A DNA stretch of 64,000 nucleotides from Leeuwenhoekiella parthenopeia (GCF_020782115.1 NZ_JAJGMW010000005.1:124001-188000), one strand, 5' to 3'; counted from the first letter of the stretch, positions 26,498 to 37,053 are shown. Notes: a model not told the origin generated them from the letters alone. Program-made: numbers and translations.

Positions 26498-28363
26498 ATG
26501 TTAGAACTGGGCGGAATAATAATCTTGGGTATATTGGCACAATGGGTTGCCTGGAAATTTAAAATACCTGCGATCTTACCTCTTATTTTAATCGGGCTTT
26601 TTGTAGGGCCTATTTCAACCTTGTTTACCTATGACGGCTCCAAGTGGATAGAACCCATCTGGGACGGTGAAACAGGCATATTCCCCGGGGAGCGGCTTTT
26701 TAACTTTGTTTCTTTGGCTATCGGAATAATACTCTTTGAAGGAGGTCTTACCTTACGCTTTAGCGAGATTAAAAATGTGGGACCGGTAATTACCAAACTA
26801 ATTATCGTGGGTTCTTTGGTAACCTTCTTTGGCGCAGGAGCAGCAGCCTACTATATTTTTGACCTGAGTCTAAGAATATCCTTTCTGTTTTCGGCATTGA
26901 TTATTGTAACCGGACCTACGGTTATAACCCCAATTCTTAGAAACATTCCGCTTAAAAAAGACATCTCAGCCATTCTTAAATGGGAAGGTATCCTTATTGA
27001 TCCCATAGGTGCTTTGGTAGCCGTATTGGTTTTTGAATTTATCAGTGTAGGTGCCGGTAGTGAATTTACCATCACCGCTCTTGAAGAGTTTGGTAAGATT
27101 GTACTTTTTGGGTTTACCTTCGGTTTTACCTTTGCACACGCACTCGCATTTGCAATCAAACGCAATGTGATTCCGCATTATTTATTGAATGTATTTACCC
27201 TGGCAACAGTGCTTGGGGTGTTTGTACTCTCCGATTTGTTTGCTCACGAGAGCGGTCTGCTTTCGGTTGTGGTGATGGGAATCATTATGGGGAATATGAA
27301 ACTGCCCAACATCAAAGAACTCCTCTACTTTAAGGAGTCTTTGAGCGTTTTGCTTATCTCTTTGCTGTTCATTCTGCTTTCCGCAAATATCGAAATGCAG
27401 GATTTATACCTGGTGTATACCTGGAAAGCAGCCTTGCTTTTTGCCGTTGTTGTGTTCATTCTACGACCTATTGGAGTGTTCCTAAGTGCGAAAGGCTCCG
27501 GTTTAAAGTTTAACGAAAAACTCTTTGTAAGCTGGGTAGGTCCGCGCGGTATTGTAGCTGCGGGTATTGCTTCCCTTTTTGGTTTACAGCTGGTAAGTGA
27601 AGGCGTTGAAGGGGCAGAATACATCACACCGCTGGTATTTATGATTGTACTGGGTACGGTATTGTTAAATGCCACCACAGCCCGTCTCTTTGCTAAAATT
27701 GTAGGTGTCTTCCTTACCGAATCTAAGGGTATTGTGATCATTGGCGCTTCAAAAGCTTCGCGTATTATAGGTGAATACCTGATGAAAAATGGCCGCCATG
27801 TGGTACTGGTAGACAGCAACAGTTACAATATTGAAAAAGCCAAGGAGCGCGGCCTCGAGGCTATTGAAGAAAGTATTTATTCAGACAGTTTGATGAACAA
27901 TATCGAACTGAACGACGTGGGTTACCTGATGGCACTTACCGGAAACGGGGATATCAACGACTACGCGATCAAGCGTTTTAAAAATATTTTTGGTGAAAAC
28001 GGCTCATTCAGGCTCATTACTCCAGATGAAATGCGCGGTCCCGATGCTCCAAATGAGGGTCTTTTCTCGCCTACCGATGACTTTATTCGACTTACCGAAG
28101 TAGCCCGTGCACATCCAACCATCCAGGAAATTGAGGTTAAGACCAAAGAAGATTTTGAGAAGCTTGTTAAGAGTACCCGGGAAGATCGAAACATGGTACC
28201 TATATTTTTAAAACAGGAATCAGGCGAACTTGAGATTTTAAAATCGAACATCAACGAGCTTGAGATAGACAGTTTTGAAAATATCAAGCTGGTTTACCTC
28301 GGCAAGCCTTTTGATCCTGAGAAAATGCCGGTCAAACCAAAGATCGATGAAAACGAACTTTAA
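26498..28363 (+). CDS. Na+(K+)/H+ antiporter, NhaP/CPA1 type with TrkA-N domain
   Basis: A 621-residue protein. About 12-13 membrane helices fill residues 1-400 and contain GPTVITPILRN, equivalent to the CPA ion-binding region. A cytoplasmic Rossmann nucleotide-binding domain follows (about 410-530, IVIIGASKASRIIGEYL), and then a C-terminal charged region. It exchanges Na+ or K+ for protons at the inner membrane, useful for a marine bacterium; the ion cannot be told. It is a single gene transcribed away from the MBL gene. Confidence 0.93.
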   Translation: MLELGGIIILGILAQWVAWKFKIPAILPLILIGLFVGPISTLFTYDGSKWIEPIWDGETGIFPGERLFNFVSLAIGIILFEGGLTLRFSEIKNVGPVITKLIIVGSLVTFFGAGAAAYYIFDLSLRISFLFSALIIVTGPTVITPILRNIPLKKDISAILKWEGILIDPIGALVAVLVFEFISVGAGSEFTITALEEFGKIVLFGFTFGFTFAHALAFAIKRNVIPHYLLNVFTLATVLGVFVLSDLFAHESGLLSVVVMGIIMGNMKLPNIKELLYFKESLSVLLISLLFILLSANIEMQDLYLVYTWKAALLFAVVVFILRPIGVFLSAKGSGLKFNEKLFVSWVGPRGIVAAGIASLFGLQLVSEGVEGAEYITPLVFMIVLGTVLLNATTARLFAKIVGVFLTESKGIVIIGASKASRIIGEYLMKNGRHVVLVDSNSYNIEKAKERGLEAIEESIYSDSLMNNIELNDVGYLMALTGNGDINDYAIKRFKNIFGENGSFRLITPDEMRGPDAPNEGLFSPTDDFIRLTEVARAHPTIQEIEVKTKEDFEKLVKSTREDRNMVPIFLKQESGELEILKSNINELEIDSFENIKLVYLGKPFDPEKMPVKPKIDENEL

Positions 28364-28433
28364 AGTTTTCCTAAGCTTTTAGAAAGCTCTTCTGTATTGA
28401 TTGGGCATTCATTAACTTGAAAACAAAAAAGTT

Positions 28434-29528
28434 ATGAGTACCCGCAGAAGTTTTTTGAAGAAATCAGGTCTTGTTCTCGCAGCATCTACCTTGCCTTTAC
28501 CCTATTATGCCTGTTCTAAACCCAACAAGAAACTGGGTGTTGCTTTACTGGGCCTGGGTAGCTATGCGACTAACAATTTGGCTCCTGCCCTGCAACAAAC
28601 CGAACATATTGAACTGCGGGGTATTGTAACGGGAAGTCCCGGGAAAATTCAGCAATGGCAGCAGAAATACGGTATAAAGGACGAAAATATTTACAGTTAT
28701 GAGACATTGCCTGAGATTGCAAATAATCCGGAAATTGATGTAGTCTACATCGTAACGCCCACCTTTCTACATAAAAAATACAGCGTGATGGCGGCTAACG
28801 CCGGAAAGCATGTCTTCTGTGAAAAACCGATGGCGATGACGGTTGAAGAATGCCGCGAAATTATGGAAACCTGCGATAAAAACGGAGTCAAATTAGCTAT
28901 CGGGTATCGTATGCAGCACGAGGAAAATACCCAAACTATAATGAAGTGGGCCAAAACAAAGCCCTACGGAAGCATTCAAAATGTAGATACTGAAGTAGGC
29001 TGGCGCATAGGCCCGGGCGGCGGTTGGCGTCTGGATGGTTCTAAAGGCGGTGGCGCCATTTACGATATGGGTGTTTACAATATTAATGCGCTGCGTTATG
29101 CGACGGGTCTGGAGCCACTATCGCTTACCGCACGTCACGAGACCCAAAGACCGGATTTGTTTCTCAATAAAGCACCTGAAATTACCTGGCTTGATGTAGA
29201 ATTTCCAGGTGGCTTAAAGACCACAGCCAGGGTTACTTATGCTGATAATGTGAATTTTTTGAAGGTAAATTGTGAAAACGGAGACTACGAGTTATCCCCA
29301 TTTCAGAGTTATAATGGCGTTCAGGGAAGCACCAGTGATGGTAAAAAGTTACCACCCTGCAATTGCAACCAGCAAGCCCTGCAAATGGATGATGATGCAC
29401 TTGCGATTTTAAACGATACGCCTGTCATTGCACCCGGCATTGAAGGTTTGCGGGATATTCAAATTGTGGAGGCGGCGCTAAAGTCGGGCTATACCAATAG
29501 CGAGCGCATTCAACTGGAACAGTATTAA
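28434..29528 (+). CDS. Gfo/Idh/MocA family oxidoreductase with TAT signal
   Basis: A 364-residue NAD(P)-dependent oxidoreductase. The N-terminus RRSFLKKSGLVLAAS is a twin-arginine signal, so it is exported folded with its cofactor. The Rossmann motif GLGSYATNNLAPAL (about 42-55) and the family motif CEKPMAMTVEECREIM with catalytic Lys (about residue 131) are present. Many such secreted proteins in this phylum act on sugars. It has a strong terminator; no sugar genes are nearby, so the substrate is open. Confidence 0.92.
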   Translation: MSTRRSFLKKSGLVLAASTLPLPYYACSKPNKKLGVALLGLGSYATNNLAPALQQTEHIELRGIVTGSPGKIQQWQQKYGIKDENIYSYETLPEIANNPEIDVVYIVTPTFLHKKYSVMAANAGKHVFCEKPMAMTVEECREIMETCDKNGVKLAIGYRMQHEENTQTIMKWAKTKPYGSIQNVDTEVGWRIGPGGGWRLDGSKGGGAIYDMGVYNINALRYATGLEPLSLTARHETQRPDLFLNKAPEITWLDVEFPGGLKTTARVTYADNVNFLKVNCENGDYELSPFQSYNGVQGSTSDGKKLPPCNCNQQALQMDDDALAILNDTPVIAPGIEGLRDIQIVEAALKSGYTNSERIQLEQY

Positions 29529-29548
29529 TACCCGAATGAATACCAAAC

Positions 29549-29580
29549 AAAAAAGCTTCCGTTTTCAGGAAGCTTTTTTT
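29549..29580. terminator. Bidirectional terminator
   Basis: The 10-bp stem AAAAGCTTCC/GGAAGCTTTT has an A run before and a T run after. It serves the oxidoreductase gene and the lepA operon. Confidence 0.9.
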
Positions 29581-29595
29581 GTTTTTAATGCCGGT

Positions 29596-29763
29596 TTATT
29601 TGCGGCTAAAGTAATCTGAAACTACAAAAGCGACCCCCACAACAGCACCAATTGCGAGAATCCAAACCAGAGTTTGACTTTCCTTTGCCGCTGTCCATTG
29701 ACTCAGAGCACCGCAAATCACGATAAGGCCAAGACCCGTGAGTTGTATTTTGGTTAATTTCAT
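29596..29763 (-). CDS. Small two-helix membrane protein downstream of lepA
   Basis: ATG at 29761-29763 to TAA encodes 55 residues: MKLTKIQLTGLGLIVICGAL, then SQWTAAKESQ, then a second helix WILAIGAVVGVAFVV and the end SDYFSRK. Two predicted membrane helices with positive ends indicate a small inner membrane hairpin protein. It begins one base after the lepA stop (TAA-G-ATG) and ends 16 bases before a terminator, so it is co-transcribed and probably coupled. I do not recognise a family. Confidence 0.75.
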   Translation of the reverse strand: MKLTKIQLTGLGLIVICGALSQWTAAKESQTLVWILAIGAVVGVAFVVSDYFSRK

Positions 29764-29764
29764 C

Positions 29765-31561
29765 TTAATCGTTAAGCTTAAGTACGGCCATAAATGCCTC
29801 CTGAGGGATTTCTACGTTACCCACCTGGCGCATACGTTTCTTACCTTTTTTCTGCTTTTCGAGTAGTTTTCGCTTACGCGAAATATCACCACCATAACAT
29901 TTTGCCGTAACGTCTTTACGCAGGGCTTTTACGGTCTCCCGTGCGATGATTTTGGCTCCAATCGCTGCCTGAATAGGAATATCAAACTGCTGACGCGGGA
30001 TCAATTCTTTTAGCTTCTCACACATCTTTTTGCCGATATCATAGGCATTATCGCGGTGTAGTAAAGCTGAAAGCGCGTCAACCACATTTGCATTTAAGAG
30101 CACATCAACTTTTACCAGATGGGAAGCCCGCATGCCTATTGGCGAATAATCAAAAGAGGCATAGCCTTTAGAAACCGTTTTCAGGCGGTCGTAGAAATCA
30201 AATACGATTTCGGCCAAAGGCATATCAAATGACAATTCCACACGCTCAGGTGTAAGATAGGTCTGATTGGTGATTTGTCCCCGCTTTTCGATACATAAGG
30301 ACATTACCGGACCTACAAAGTCGGCTTTAGTAATGATACTTGCCTTGATAAAGGGCTCTTCAACCCGGTCCATCCCCGAAGGATCAGGTAAATCGGAAGG
30401 GTTGTTAACCAGTATTGGCGTTTGCTTATCTTTTATGGTGTACGCGTGATACGATACGTTAGGTACGGTCGTGATCACGGTCATATCAAACTCACGTTCC
30501 AGGCGTTCCTGAATGATCTCCAGGTGCAACATCCCCAGGAATCCGCAACGGAAACCAAAACCTAATGCCGCTGAACTCTCGGGCTGAAATACTAAAGACG
30601 CATCGTTGAGCTGCAGTTTTTCCATCGAAGAACGCAGATCTTCATAATCTTCGGTGTCTACCGGATAAATTCCGGCAAATACCATCGGTTTTACATCCTC
30701 AAAACCTTCGATCATATTGGTTGTGGGCGTTTTCGCATCGGTGATGGTATCCCCCACTTTTACTTCTTTGGCTTCCTTAATACCCGTGATGAGGTAACCT
30801 ACATCGCCTGTTTTGACTACTTTTTTCGGCGTTTGTTTTAGGTTGAGAGTTCCTACCTCGTCTGCGAAATAGGTTTTACCGGTGGCCATAAACTTGATGT
30901 TCTGCCCTTTGGTAATCTCACCATTCAATACCCTAAAATAGGTTTCAACCCCTCTAAATGGATTGTAAACCGAGTCAAAAATCAAGGCCTGTAAAGGCTC
31001 GTCAGGATTTCCTTTCGGTGGCGGAATACGCTCAATAATCGCAGTAAGGATTTCGGTGATACCAATGCCGGTTTTAGCACTGGCAGGGATTACATCCTCG
31101 GGGTTACAACCCAAAAGATCTACAATATCATCGGTCACCTCTTCGGGGTTTGCACTGGGCAAATCAACCTTATTCAACACCGGAATAATTTCCAGATCGT
31201 TTTCAAGAGCCAGATACAGGTTAGAAATGGTCTGCGCCTGTATGCTCTGTGCGGCATCAACCACAAGCAAAGCACCTTCACAGGCAGCAATACTTCGTGA
31301 CACTTCATAGGAGAAATCCACGTGTCCCGGAGTGTCGATGAGATTTAAAATATAAGGCTCACCGTTGTGTATATAATTCATCTGAATGGCGTGCGATTTA
31401 ATGGTAATACCACGCTCGCGCTCCAGATCCATATTATCAAGTAATTGCTCCTGTTTTTCACGATCGGTTACAGAACCTGTAGAGTCTAGCAGACGGTCTG
31501 CAAGCGTACTTTTCCCGTGATCAATGTGAGCGATAATGCAAAAATTGCGAATGTTCTTCAT
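29765..31561 (-). CDS. lepA: Elongation factor 4 (back-translocating GTPase)
   Basis: A 598-residue LepA/EF4. The GTPase motifs are AHIDHGKST (G1), DTPGHVDF (G3) and NKVDLPSA (G4). Domains II-IV follow, then the LepA-specific C-terminal domain ([19 protein letters not shown] region, about 560-580). It binds stalled ribosomes and is thought to aid ribosome biogenesis or re-register mistranslocated ones. Length and motifs are normal. The promoter box is about 130 bases upstream. Confidence 0.97.
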   Translation of the reverse strand: MKNIRNFCIIAHIDHGKSTLADRLLDSTGSVTDREKQEQLLDNMDLERERGITIKSHAIQMNYIHNGEPYILNLIDTPGHVDFSYEVSRSIAACEGALLVVDAAQSIQAQTISNLYLALENDLEIIPVLNKVDLPSANPEEVTDDIVDLLGCNPEDVIPASAKTGIGITEILTAIIERIPPPKGNPDEPLQALIFDSVYNPFRGVETYFRVLNGEITKGQNIKFMATGKTYFADEVGTLNLKQTPKKVVKTGDVGYLITGIKEAKEVKVGDTITDAKTPTTNMIEGFEDVKPMVFAGIYPVDTEDYEDLRSSMEKLQLNDASLVFQPESSAALGFGFRCGFLGMLHLEIIQERLEREFDMTVITTVPNVSYHAYTIKDKQTPILVNNPSDLPDPSGMDRVEEPFIKASIITKADFVGPVMSLCIEKRGQITNQTYLTPERVELSFDMPLAEIVFDFYDRLKTVSKGYASFDYSPIGMRASHLVKVDVLLNANVVDALSALLHRDNAYDIGKKMCEKLKELIPRQQFDIPIQAAIGAKIIARETVKALRKDVTAKCYGGDISRKRKLLEKQKKGKKRMRQVGNVEIPQEAFMAVLKLND

Positions 31562-31693
31562 AGACGTTCTTCATCAGCGTTGCCTTGTTTAAGCATTGGC
31601 CTCCCGATTCATTTGCAATTTTTAGACAGCCAAAAATGGTATAAATCGAAAACCCATCTGTTTAAGTACCTAAATAAGGTCAACTTTAGTCTG

Positions 31694-31701
31694 CAAATAT
31701 A
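31694..31701 (-). promoter_or_regulatory. lepA promoter, -7 box TATATTTG
   Basis: The minus strand reads TATATTTG in the divergent lepA/receptor gap. It would give a leader of about 125 bases. Confidence 0.45.
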
Positions 31702-31731
31702 CAGTTTAGCTAATGCATTTTCTAATTATTC

Positions 31732-31739
31732 TATTTTTG
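31732..31739 (+). promoter_or_regulatory. Promoter -7 box TATTTTTG of the TonB-family receptor
   Basis: TATTTTTG lies 77 bases before the chosen ATG at 31817. Confidence 0.4.
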
Positions 31740-31816
31740 GCAATTTATAGGGCAAATCATCGAAAATCTAATTGAAGTATCTTAAAAACATAGAAATTAA
31801 ATTAGATTTGAAATCT

Positions 31817-34234
31817 ATGCGATCCACTTTACTCTTTAACGTCTTTGTTTTCGCCCCCTTATTTCTATCAGCTCAAAGTCTAAGTCTTGATGGGCTTGTT
31901 CAGAATAGTGAACAAAACCCCGTCCCATTCACCAATGTCTTGCTCTTAAAAGCCGCAGATTCTACCTTTGTGAGTGGGTTTGTTACCAACGAAGAAGGTC
32001 TGTTTAAATTTGAAGATCTTACTACCGGTAATTACCTGCTTAAGGCCAGTTTTGTGGGCTATGAAGACGCCTACAGCGATCCTTTTGAACTGCAGCAAAG
32101 CTTAAGTTTAAAAGCTCTTGTGCTTAAAGAATCCCCCCAGTTTTTAAATGAGGTTACCGTCACTGCACGCAGGCCGATTATACAGCGTAAGGTGGATCGT
32201 CTGATTTTTGATGTGGAAAACACAGCGATTTCTTCCGGGACAACCTTTGATATTTTAAAACGCACTCCGGGAGTCATTGTCAATCAGGGAACAATTTTGG
32301 TTAGAAATCGCCCTGCGCAGGTTTACATCAACGATCGCAAGGTGTATTTAACCAATGACGAGCTGCAGCAATTGCTGGAAGGTTTTGCAGGGGTAAACGT
32401 AAAATCGGTTGAGGTGATTACCACACCACCGGCCAAATACGATGCAGAAGGCGGAGCGATTTTGAATATCGTGACTTCAAAAAATCTGTCTATAGGCTAT
32501 AAAGGAAGCGTTGATGCTTCGGCAACTGTGGGAATTTTACCCAAATATGCGGCAGGTAGCAGTCATTATTATAAAACCGTTTGGCTCAATGCCTATGCCG
32601 GTTATACTTTTAACTCGCGCTTTGATACTAAAACCGATGAAGGTTTTATCGAATTTTTTAATCCCAATGGAAGCACTAAAGCAACCTGGGATGATCTCTT
32701 TTTAAAAGACACACGCACGTTTTCGCACAGCTTCAATACCATTTTAGATTTTACGCTAAGCGAAAAAGACATGCTGAGTCTGAGTGCCAATGTGCTGCAC
32801 ACACCAAAAGCTGATTCAGACATCAGCGGAAGAACCGAAATTTTCGACCCGCAGGGTCGGCTTGATTCACTGTACACTACACAAAGCAGGCTCGAAAACC
32901 AAAATGATAATTTGCTCTTTAATCTTAACTACGAAAGGCAGCTGGGCGAAAACGGGGCAACACTTACTGCAAATGCCAACTATATTGACTATTCTAACGA
33001 TCAATCACAGGTGGTAGCCACGCGCTATTTTTCACCGCAAGGCAAGCTTTTGAATGCAAATTCGTTCAATACCATTCCTACTCAGGATTCACAAATTTAT
33101 ACCGGGCAGCTTGATTATACCGGCAATTTAGGAAACTGGGCTTTTGAAGCGGGGGCTAAATATTCGGGAATCAATTCAAACAGCAGGCAGGATTTTTTTG
33201 ACGGTAATGGGGACATTAACTCCGGCAATGCAATCCTAAATGACAATTTTGACTACACCGAAAGTATTTACGCGTCGTATTTCAGCTTTTCGAAAGATTG
33301 GGAGACCTGGAGTCTTCAGGCCGGTTTACGGGGAGAATATACCGATGCTAATGGAAATTCACGAACCTTAGGAGTTGTAAATACTCAGGAATATCTGGAG
33401 CTTTTCCCGACCATTTACTTGATGAATAATCCTTCAGAAAACCATTCTTTTGGATTGAATTACAGTCGCAGGATTGATCGACCCCGTTTTCAAAGTTTAA
33501 ATCCGTATCGGTATTTTCTAAATGAAAACAACTTTCAGGAAGGAAATCCTAATATTCAGCCTGCAATTGCAAACCGGGTAGAGTTTAATTACACATTTAA
33601 GAATAAACTTATTTTCAGTCTATACTGGGATCGTATAGATAATGCGATGAGTAGTTTGCCTTTTCAGGATAATGAAAACCTGACGATTAGAGGTTTGAAC
33701 ACGAATCTCAATTATGAGCAGCAGTACAGCCTGGATGTGACCTATTCAGAATTTGTGACCAATTGGATGTGGATGAGTGTTTACACATCATTTTTTAGAA
33801 TGGAAAATGAGTTTGAAGCACTAGAGAGCGGAGCACAAGATTATAATCAGGGTATCAATGGGATTTTTGTTCAGACGCAAAATTATTTTGTTATTGAACC
33901 CGGCTTAAGCGCGACTCTTGTAAATACTTTTACCTCCAATATTTTAGCAGGTTCCTATCAATACGACAGACCGCAGTATGCTTTAAACATTGACATTCAA
34001 AAGACTTTTCTGGATGGAAGGCTTATTTTTAATCTGAGTTCGGAAGATATTTTCAATACGAATAACATTCCGCTTACGTCACGTTATTTAAATCAAAACA
34101 ATTCTTTTTTTGCGATGCCCGAATCCCGAAAAATACGGGTAGGCCTTCGGTATAAATTTGGAAACTTTAAGCTCAGCGATAACAGCAGAGCGGTAAATGC
34201 TGAAGAAGAAACCCGTTTAGAGCGGAAAGACTAG
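31817..34234 (+). CDS. Outer membrane receptor, TonB-dependent family (OMP_b-brl_3 type)
   Basis: An 805-residue outer membrane protein. It has a signal peptide ending near FLSAQS, a carboxypeptidase-regulatory-like beta domain (about 20-105) and a plug-like domain (about 110-225, VTARRPIIQRKVDRL to ITTPPAKYDAEGGAI). A large beta-barrel fills the rest. The protein ends in KFGNFKLSDNSRAV plus a charged tail rather than a terminal Phe. The start is the ATG at 31817; the frame reaches a TTG 15 codons upstream. There is no SusD partner, so it belongs with the siderophore/peptide or orphan group. The ligand is unknown. Confidence 0.88.
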   Translation: MRSTLLFNVFVFAPLFLSAQSLSLDGLVQNSEQNPVPFTNVLLLKAADSTFVSGFVTNEEGLFKFEDLTTGNYLLKASFVGYEDAYSDPFELQQSLSLKALVLKESPQFLNEVTVTARRPIIQRKVDRLIFDVENTAISSGTTFDILKRTPGVIVNQGTILVRNRPAQVYINDRKVYLTNDELQQLLEGFAGVNVKSVEVITTPPAKYDAEGGAILNIVTSKNLSIGYKGSVDASATVGILPKYAAGSSHYYKTVWLNAYAGYTFNSRFDTKTDEGFIEFFNPNGSTKATWDDLFLKDTRTFSHSFNTILDFTLSEKDMLSLSANVLHTPKADSDISGRTEIFDPQGRLDSLYTTQSRLENQNDNLLFNLNYERQLGENGATLTANANYIDYSNDQSQVVATRYFSPQGKLLNANSFNTIPTQDSQIYTGQLDYTGNLGNWAFEAGAKYSGINSNSRQDFFDGNGDINSGNAILNDNFDYTESIYASYFSFSKDWETWSLQAGLRGEYTDANGNSRTLGVVNTQEYLELFPTIYLMNNPSENHSFGLNYSRRIDRPRFQSLNPYRYFLNENNFQEGNPNIQPAIANRVEFNYTFKNKLIFSLYWDRIDNAMSSLPFQDNENLTIRGLNTNLNYEQQYSLDVTYSEFVTNWMWMSVYTSFFRMENEFEALESGAQDYNQGINGIFVQTQNYFVIEPGLSATLVNTFTSNILAGSYQYDRPQYALNIDIQKTFLDGRLIFNLSSEDIFNTNNIPLTSRYLNQNNSFFAMPESRKIRVGLRYKFGNFKLSDNSRAVNAEEETRLERKD

Positions 34235-34355
34235 ATATCTACTAATCAGAACCGTCATTAACCTACTTTACCAAACATTGCTTAATTTTGCGCGGTAATC
34301 CAGAAATGGTATCCTTGAGAGCAATCTCAACGATACCGACTTAAAATTCAAAGCT

Positions 34356-35360
34356 TTGGCAAAAATAGGAGATATAGATGTAGGAGACTTTCCGTTGCTT
34401 TTGGCACCTATGGAAGATGTGAGTGATCCGCCTTTTCGCGCATTGTGTAAAGAGCAGGGTGCAGATGTAGTATTTACCGAGTTTATCTCGAGCGAGGGCC
34501 TTATACGCGATGCAGCAAAGAGCGTGATGAAGCTTGATATTTATGAGAAGGAACGCCCGGTGGGTATCCAGATTTTTGGTGCAAACCTGGAATCTATGCT
34601 GCAAAGTGTTGAAATTGTTGAAGCTTCAAAGCCCGATATTATTGATATCAACTTTGGCTGTCCGGTAAAAAAGGTGGTTTCTAAAGGCGCCGGAGCCGGT
34701 ATTTTAAAAGATATAGATTTGATGGTTTCGCTCACCGAAGCGATGGTGAAGCATACCAACCTGCCCATTACGGTAAAAACCCGTTTAGGCTGGGATCACG
34801 ACTCCATTAAAATTGTTGAGGTAGCAGAACGTTTGCAGGATGTGGGCTGTAAGGCGATTTCCATCCACGGAAGAACCCGCGCCCAGATGTATAAAGGTAG
34901 TGCCGACTGGCGGCCTATTGCAGAAGTAAAGAACAATCCGCGCATGCATATTCCGGTTTTTGGCAATGGCGATGTTGATACTCCCGAGCGTGCTGTGGAG
35001 ATGCGTGATGAGTACGGACTTGACGGCGCCATGATTGGCCGGGCGAGTATAGGCTATCCCTGGTTTTTTAGAGAAGTCAAACACTTCTTTAAAACGGGCG
35101 AGCATATGGCTCCGCCTACCTTGCAGGAACGGGTAGATGCGGCACGCAGACATCTCAAAATGGCTATTGACTGGAAGGGTGAGAAACTCGGGGTGTTTGA
35201 AACACGCAGGCATTATACCAACTATTTCAAGGGTATTCCAGATTTTAAGCCTTATCGTATGAAAATGGTAACCAGCGACGATGCAGCAGATGTTTTTGCT
35301 GCATTTGATGAGGTAGAGGAACACTTTGCAGACTTTGATTGGCTCAGCCAGAGTGTGTAA
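34356..35360 (+). CDS. dus: tRNA-dihydrouridine synthase
   Basis: A 334-residue FMN enzyme (DusB-like) that reduces uridines in the tRNA D-loop. It has FPLLLAPMEDVSDPPFR (about 10-26), the catalytic Cys in NFGCPVKKV (about residue 103), and the FMN/tRNA region TVKTRLGWDHDS. The start is a TTG at 34356: no in-frame ATG lies nearby, and the family begins at this point (xAKIGDIDVGDFP). The gene stands alone between the receptor and the convergent permease gene. Confidence 0.93.
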   Translation: MAKIGDIDVGDFPLLLAPMEDVSDPPFRALCKEQGADVVFTEFISSEGLIRDAAKSVMKLDIYEKERPVGIQIFGANLESMLQSVEIVEASKPDIIDINFGCPVKKVVSKGAGAGILKDIDLMVSLTEAMVKHTNLPITVKTRLGWDHDSIKIVEVAERLQDVGCKAISIHGRTRAQMYKGSADWRPIAEVKNNPRMHIPVFGNGDVDTPERAVEMRDEYGLDGAMIGRASIGYPWFFREVKHFFKTGEHMAPPTLQERVDAARRHLKMAIDWKGEKLGVFETRRHYTNYFKGIPDFKPYRMKMVTSDDAADVFAAFDEVEEHFADFDWLSQSV

Positions 35361-35450
35361 TTAGAACTCCTTTGAAATCAAAGCTTTGTTTCCTTTGGGT
35401 TTTTCTTAGGATTGTACCAAAGTAGTTTACTTTACCTATTAGGCAGTGAT

Positions 35451-36653
35451 CTAATCTTCCAGCAGCTTCGGTCTGATGGTTGAAGAAGCGAGATAGGAGG
35501 CGAGAATCCCAAGAATACTTATTGTAAGAAATACTGCTAAGAAATTCATAACTGTAAATTGCATAGGATAGGGCAGTGTGGGGGTGATCATTTTGAGTTC
35601 AAAAAGCAATTGAGCCGCAACCACGAGTGCGCCTATAACCAGACCCAGCAAACCTCCAAATACCGTCATCATCGCTCCCTGAAGGAAGAAGATTTTCTTG
35701 ATTTCTTTCAGCGAAGCACCCATACTATGCATGGTTTTGATGTTCGATTTCTTGTCGATGATGATCATGATGATGCTTCCCACAAGATTAAATAATGCAA
35801 TGATCAGGACTAAAGTAAAAATGAGATACACCGCCAGATTTTCGGCATTAAGCATTTTATAGAGCTTATCGTTCAGCTGAAAACGGGTCTTGACCTCGGC
35901 GCGATCACCAAAAAGGCTTTGGATTTCCTGTTGTGCTGAGATAGGATTTATTCCGGGATTTAAGCGTATTTCGAGGGCACTTAACGTGGTATCCGGATAG
36001 TTGAGCAACTGCTGCGCATAGTTAAAGTTGACAAAAATATACTTTTGATCGAGTTCTTCATTTATCTGAAAAATATCAGAAACCACAAGCTGCGAACTGT
36101 TAAAGGCCTGAGTAGGATCGGTGATCTGACCGCTGCCGGGCCTGGGGACCATAACGCGCAGCAAATCGGTGTAATTGTTAACCCCAAGGGAGAGAATTCT
36201 CGAAATTCCGAAACCGATAACAGCTAAGGGTTCATCCTGCGATAACCAGTTTCCATAAAGTAATGTACTATCGATAGGGTTGACCTTGAGGTATTTTTCA
36301 TCTATACCTTTAATATAGGCGATGTGGTTTTTCCCCCTAAATTCTAAAAAAGCACGCTCTTCAATAATTTTGGTAAAATCGGCTACACTTTCGCTATTTT
36401 GAAGGGCTTCAATGGTTTTTTCATCAAAAGTGATGGTTTTTCCCTGCGCAGGAATCACTTTTATATCGGGATCAAAAAGGGAAGAAAACGAGAGGCTGAA
36501 ATCTTTCAGCCCTGAAAATCCGGAAAGCACAATAAACAAAGCAGCCGAACCGGCCACAATGCTCAAAGCAGAAATAAGGGTGATTATATTTATAGCATTA
36601 TTACTGCTTTTAGTAAACAGGTAACGTTTTGCGATAAATACTGAAAACTTCAA
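35451..36653 (-). CDS. ABC transporter permease, LolC/E (FtsX/MacB) type
   Basis: A 400-residue protein with the FtsX-like layout: helix 1 (about 20-45), a large periplasmic domain (about 46-270) and three C-terminal helices (about 275-395). The first residues, FSVFIAKRYLFTKSSNNAINIIT, are typical of Bacteroidota LolE-like permeases, which extract lipoproteins from the inner membrane. It lies 7 bases after rbfA. The ATPase partner is not adjacent. Confidence 0.9.
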   Translation of the reverse strand: MKFSVFIAKRYLFTKSSNNAINIITLISALSIVAGSAALFIVLSGFSGLKDFSLSFSSLFDPDIKVIPAQGKTITFDEKTIEALQNSESVADFTKIIEERAFLEFRGKNHIAYIKGIDEKYLKVNPIDSTLLYGNWLSQDEPLAVIGFGISRILSLGVNNYTDLLRVMVPRPGSGQITDPTQAFNSSQLVVSDIFQINEELDQKYIFVNFNYAQQLLNYPDTTLSALEIRLNPGINPISAQQEIQSLFGDRAEVKTRFQLNDKLYKMLNAENLAVYLIFTLVLIIALFNLVGSIIMIIIDKKSNIKTMHSMGASLKEIKKIFFLQGAMMTVFGGLLGLVIGALVVAAQLLFELKMITPTLPYPMQFTVMNFLAVFLTISILGILASYLASSTIRPKLLED

Positions 36654-36660
36654 GATAGGA

Positions 36661-37053
36661 TTAAGATTTTTTGCGACGAGGCAGTAAATCGGGATTTTCT
36701 ATAGGATCTTCGGTTCCTTTCAGCGATTTGTCTATACCGTCAATGTACTCCAAAGAATCGTCTACATAAAATTGCAGTTCGGGCATACGGCGCAATTGGT
36801 GGCGCGTACGCTGTGCAATTTCGTGCTTGATAAAAGGCTTAACCGCATTGACTTCTTTAAGCATTGCTGTAGCTTCTGCATGAGGAAATATACTCATGTA
36901 TACTTTTGCCTGTGACAAATCGGTAGTTACGTTGACTTTGCTTACCGACACGATGATATTTTTAACACCGGCCTGCATCAATGCTTTTTGAAGCACGTCT
37001 ACCAGATCGCGCTGCAAAACACCGGCTACTTTCTTTTGTCTGTTTGTTTCCAT
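36661..37053 (-). CDS. rbfA: 30S ribosome-binding factor A
   Basis: A 130-residue RbfA, a KH-domain protein that assists late 16S rRNA maturation and cold adaptation. It has the N-terminal METNRQKKVAGVLQRDL, the central ISVSKVNVTTDLSQAKVYMS and RMPELQFYVDDSLE. It heads an operon with the LolE-like permease. A perfect TATTTTTG box at 37059-37066 (minus strand) lies only 5 bases before the ATG, which would make the transcript almost leaderless if that box is used. Confidence 0.93.
   Translation of the reverse strand: METNRQKKVAGVLQRDLVDVLQKALMQAGVKNIIVSVSKVNVTTDLSQAKVYMSIFPHAEATAMLKEVNAVKPFIKHEIAQRTRHQLRRMPELQFYVDDSLEYIDGIDKSLKGTEDPIENPDLLPRRKKS

Noticed and set aside
35559-36624. Plus-strand frames opposite the LolE-like permease
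   Set aside because: The minus-strand gene shows clear family structure; the opposite frames do not.
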